From: an uncultured Anaerolineaceae bacterium
Lineage (GTDB): Bacteria > Chloroflexota > Anaerolineae > Anaerolineales > Anaerolineaceae
Direction: 5' to 3'
Length of the DNA stretch: 8,432 nucleotides
Assembly (NCBI GenBank): GCA_937894825.1
Contig: CALCQT010000442.1
Coordinates: 1 to 8,432 of the forward strand
The notes under the pieces: generated by a model
Databases searched by the model: none
The model's input: the letters and a program-made list of their open reading frames with translations, nothing else
What the model was told of the DNA's origin: nothing
Program-made: the position numbers and the translations under genes
Shown here: positions 5,866-8,432 of the stretch, piece by piece
How positions within the stretch are numbered: position 1 is the stretch's first letter
How the letters are laid out: each line of letters begins with the position of its first letter

Positions 5866-7053
5866 ATGAAGCTTGGCCTGATTACGATGGTTCGGGATGA
5901 GATAGATATCATTGCGCTTTTCCTGAGCCACATTGATGCACTTTTTGATTTCGTCTGGATCGTTGATCATCAATCACAGGATGGTACTTCAGAACTACTG
6001 AAAAAGGCCGCTTCCGAACATCCCACCTGGTTCTATCATTTTTTAGAGGCGAAGACAAAAATGCATGCCGCAGTATCGAACTTTATGCTGCCGCTGGCAT
6101 TTCAACAGGATATCGACTATTTATTTTTTCTTGACGCGGATGAGTTCATACAAATTCACTCTAAAGAGGCTCTGCAAGGTATTCTGACTTCTTTCGAAGA
6201 TCTTCCCGGTACACGTTATTTGCAGTGGAAAAATTGTATTCCTGACTCATTTTCTGATACTCCCTTTAACCTGCAAAGCAGGCTGTGGATTCCACCCATC
6301 CTTTCCACACATCGAAAAATTATTGTTTCGCGGAAAATTTACGAAAAATATGCCGGTCATCTAAAAGTATCAACCGGAAATCATGTCCTTTCGCTGCAGA
6401 ATGACAAAGAAATCCCTGGCACAGGTATCGGTACCCTGTACCATATTCCCATCCGTTCGCGTCAGCAGGCAATCTGTAAAGTGATTCGGACTGTAATCGC
6501 TTACCGCGGATATCGCGTACGAAAAAACGGTGAGAGCTTTCAATATTATCGTATGCTCGAAAAAATCGCCGCTGATACGGTGACAGACGATGACTTGCGA
6601 GGATTTGTGGTGGGATTTGAAGATCCCGCACAGGAATTGTTCAAGCTTTCAATTCCGGATCTTCAACAGCTCGATTACCAAATGATCACCCTTAAACAGA
6701 CAGAGATAGCAGCGTCAAATGAATTCGCCGTCGACCTGGCTATCGTGCCCGTTCCATTTGAAAAAATGATCGCATACGCGTTATATGATCTGGAAGTCAA
6801 CCTCTCACGTGATGTCTCACTGGAACTGAAAGAAAATATTCTGACCGTGGCCGGATCCGATTCAAATCGAGATTCCGTTTTGCCCCGCGAAAAGTTGGAA
6901 CGGATGAATCCGGAGGAGATCGCATTCGAAATCCATGGACGAGACGCGCAAATTAAAACGCTGCAACAAGAACTGGATTATTTTCGGACCAGCAAAAAAT
7001 GGCTGCTATTCCAAGTGATAAAAAACATTCTGTATAAAACAAAGCAGCAATGA
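5866..7053 (+). CDS. Family 2 glycosyltransferase with C-terminal coiled-coil tail
   Basis: A 395-residue protein from ATG at 5866, with GGAG four bases upstream. An in-frame ATG at 5785 would add 27 residues, but these lie within a hairpin and precede the first beta strand of the fold, so I reject it. The GT-A domain begins at once with MKLGLITMVRDE (1-12), followed by WIVDHQSQDGT (31-41, nucleotide-binding Asp34) and the metal-binding LDADEF (89-94). LYHIPIRSRQQ (191-201) resembles the His/Arg-Ser motif of the Glyco_tranf_2_4-type family. The middle part (about 205-340) is of unknown role. Residues about 343-374 look coiled coil and are followed by a basic, amphipathic tail (SKKWLLFQVIKNIL, 376-389), often seen in polysaccharide glycosyltransferases and possibly membrane-associating. 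The stop codon overlaps the glf start, implying translational coupling. Base composition is lower in GC than the left arm. Sugar specificity cannot be read. Confidence 0.88.
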   Translation: MKLGLITMVRDEIDIIALFLSHIDALFDFVWIVDHQSQDGTSELLKKAASEHPTWFYHFLEAKTKMHAAVSNFMLPLAFQQDIDYLFFLDADEFIQIHSKEALQGILTSFEDLPGTRYLQWKNCIPDSFSDTPFNLQSRLWIPPILSTHRKIIVSRKIYEKYAGHLKVSTGNHVLSLQNDKEIPGTGIGTLYHIPIRSRQQAICKVIRTVIAYRGYRVRKNGESFQYYRMLEKIAADTVTDDDLRGFVVGFEDPAQELFKLSIPDLQQLDYQMITLKQTEIAASNEFAVDLAIVPVPFEKMIAYALYDLEVNLSRDVSLELKENILTVAGSDSNRDSVLPREKLERMNPEEIAFEIHGRDAQIKTLQQELDYFRTSKKWLLFQVIKNILYKTKQQ

Positions 7054-8279
7054 AAAGTTCTCATACGCAATCTGAAAAAAGATTTGATTATCTGATTGTA
7101 GGAGCCGGATTGTTCGGTTCAGTTTTCGCTTATGAGGCGAAAAAGCGCGGATACAAATGCATCGTCATTGACAAACGTCCGCATATCGGCGGGAACATTT
7201 ATTGCCAGGATCTGAACGGAATCAATATTCACAGGTATGGCGCGCATATTTTCCACACGCATCGGAAAGAAATCTGGGACTATGTCAATCAGTTTGTTCG
7301 TTTCAATGGCTATGTCCACACCGTGACTGCCGTCTGCGGTGGGAAAAAATACAGTCTGCCGTTTAACATGAACACATTCCATGAAATGTGGGGATGCACA
7401 ACCGCGGAAGAGGCAAACGCAATCATACAGGATCAGATTATCAGCGCCGGCATAACAAGCCCCGGCAACCTGGAAGAACAGGCCATTTCGATGGTTGGAA
7501 CCGATGTCTATGAAAAACTAATCCGCGGATATACCGAGAAACAATGGGGAAGAAGTTGTAAGGAGTTACCGGCGAGCATCATCAAGCGGCTTCCATTGCG
7601 ATTTGAATATAACAACCGCTATTTTAACGATCCGTACGAAGGGATCCCTTTCGGCGGATACAACCGGTTGATTGAAGGCCTCCTGAGCGGACTGCCTGTC
7701 GTCCTGGGCGCCGCCTATACGGATTATATTGCCGCCAACCCCGATATCGTGGAGAAAACAGTCTATACCGGTCCGATCGACCAGTTTTTCAATTATGCGC
7801 TGGGCGCACTCGAATACCGCGGGCTTACGTTCGAAACCGGACATCCCCAAAAAATTGATGACAAAAGCGAATGGAAAAACAGCGCCAAAAATGATTTTCA
7901 GGGTTGTTCAGTCATGAATTATACCGATCGGGACGTTCCGTTCACGCGCATAATTGAACATAAACACTTCCAGCCTGAAGTTCCCAACGATCATTTCACA
8001 ATCATAACCCGGGAATACGCACGGGATTGGACGCCGGCGGACGAGCCATATTATCCGATTAACGATCAGCGCAATAACGCCCTGTTTGAAGCATATAAAC
8101 TGCTGGCCAGGGAGCGGAAAGATTTGATTTTTGGGGGGCGGTTGGGAGATTATCAGTATTACGACATGGACGACGGGATATTTGCCGCGCTGGAAACAGC
8201 AAAAGAGGAATTTGACCGTCCGCAAAGCGGTATGCGTAATTTAAATGAACGTCCGGGCAATCTCGTGGCGAGCGATTGA
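7050..8279 (+). CDS. glf: UDP-galactopyranose mutase
   Basis: This 409-residue flavoenzyme interconverts UDP-galactopyranose and UDP-galactofuranose in the cytoplasm and supplies the precursor for galactofuranose glycans. The FAD-binding fold begins with DYLIVGAGLFG (13-23), followed by a beta strand ending in IDKRPHIGGNIY (40-51). Other family marks are HRYGAHIFHT (61-70), YTEKQWG (161-167), NNRYFNDPYEGIP (188-200), where Arg190 should match a substrate-diphosphate-binding arginine, PFTRIIEHKHF (297-307, Arg300), EPYYPI (332-337) and GRLGDYQYYDMDD (363-375). All expected catalytic-type residues seem present. It is somewhat longer than the roughly 370-residue enzymes of enterobacteria, through a short N-terminal and a C-terminal extension. 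The start ATG overlaps the previous stop as ATGA, and no strong ribosome binding site is seen, which fits translational coupling. Another glycosyltransferase follows after eight bases. Confidence 0.96.
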   Translation: MKSSHTQSEKRFDYLIVGAGLFGSVFAYEAKKRGYKCIVIDKRPHIGGNIYCQDLNGINIHRYGAHIFHTHRKEIWDYVNQFVRFNGYVHTVTAVCGGKKYSLPFNMNTFHEMWGCTTAEEANAIIQDQIISAGITSPGNLEEQAISMVGTDVYEKLIRGYTEKQWGRSCKELPASIIKRLPLRFEYNNRYFNDPYEGIPFGGYNRLIEGLLSGLPVVLGAAYTDYIAANPDIVEKTVYTGPIDQFFNYALGALEYRGLTFETGHPQKIDDKSEWKNSAKNDFQGCSVMNYTDRDVPFTRIIEHKHFQPEVPNDHFTIITREYARDWTPADEPYYPINDQRNNALFEAYKLLARERKDLIFGGRLGDYQYYDMDDGIFAALETAKEEFDRPQSGMRNLNERPGNLVASD

Positions 8280-8287
8280 AAGTTTCT

Positions 8288-8432
8288 ATGGAGCCAACTC
8301 AGGTATCTGTTTTTATCCCCATTTATAATGTCTCAAAATACCTGCGAACATGCCTCGATAGTGTATGCGCGCAGACTTTGACCGCGCTCGAAATCATCTG
8401 TGTGAATGATGGTTCGACTGATTCCTGCCCTG
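8288..8432 (+). CDS. Family 2 glycosyltransferase, N-terminal fragment at window edge
   Basis: The 48 codons visible encode the classic N-terminus of a GT-A fold: VSVFIPIYNVSKYLRTCLDS (6-25), a QT pair at 29-30 and VNDGSTDSCP (39-48), where NDGSTD is the nucleotide-binding loop. The gene continues beyond the window, so length and specificity are unknown. It starts eight bases after the glf stop, in the same operon. A TTG at 8276, overlapping the glf stop, is an alternative start four codons upstream; neither has a strong ribosome binding site. With glf next door, a galactofuranosyltransferase is conceivable but unproven. Confidence 0.88.
   Translation, partial: MEPTQVSVFIPIYNVSKYLRTCLDSVCAQTLTALEIICVNDGSTDSCP

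Noticed and set aside
5707..5973. An 88-codon minus-strand frame
   Set aside because: It overlaps the start of the plus-strand glycosyltransferase and the leader hairpins, lacks a ribosome binding site that I can see and has no recognisable motif.

Overview
The window is bacterial DNA from a surface-polysaccharide biosynthesis locus. Every gene I can support encodes a glycosyltransferase, a polytopic membrane protein of glycosyltransferase-C appearance, or UDP-galactopyranose mutase. The gene spacing, AGGAGG-type ribosome binding sites and TATAAT-type promoters are typical bacterial ones. I cannot name the phylum. The left half is visibly GC-rich. The central intergenic region is strongly AT-rich, and the gene next to it is intermediate, which suggests the right arm has a different history.

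The locus has two divergent arms. The left arm is on the minus strand and reads from the centre outwards: membrane protein copy B (3645-5390), its tandem paralogue copy A (1754-3484), then a two-domain family 2 glycosyltransferase that starts at 1550 and runs off the left edge. Each has its own ribosome binding site and a recognisable promoter. The plus-strand reading frame across 516-1733 is only the antisense shadow of the edge-truncated glycosyltransferase.

The right arm is on the plus strand: a single-domain glycosyltransferase (5866-7053), then glf (7050-8279), which overlaps it by four bases, then the first 48 codons of a further family 2 glycosyltransferase (from 8288) that leaves the window. 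These three look like one operon driven from a promoter at 5513-5541, with a leader of about 320 bases rich in hairpins.

Functionally, Glf would convert UDP-galactopyranose to UDP-galactofuranose. Family 2 enzymes in the operon could then use this sugar, so a galactofuranose-containing glycan is the likely product. The two membrane proteins could be polyprenyl-phosphate-sugar-dependent transferases modifying the chain on the outer face of the membrane. That is inference from architecture.

The most unusual points are four. The tandem membrane-protein genes both lack a normal start codon where their conserved AGGAGG sites demand one, and carry ATT and ATC there. The leftmost glycosyltransferase has lost catalytic-type aspartates, most clearly in its first domain. 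An 18/19-base inverted repeat with a possible alternative pairing partner follows copy A. The operon leader is highly structured.
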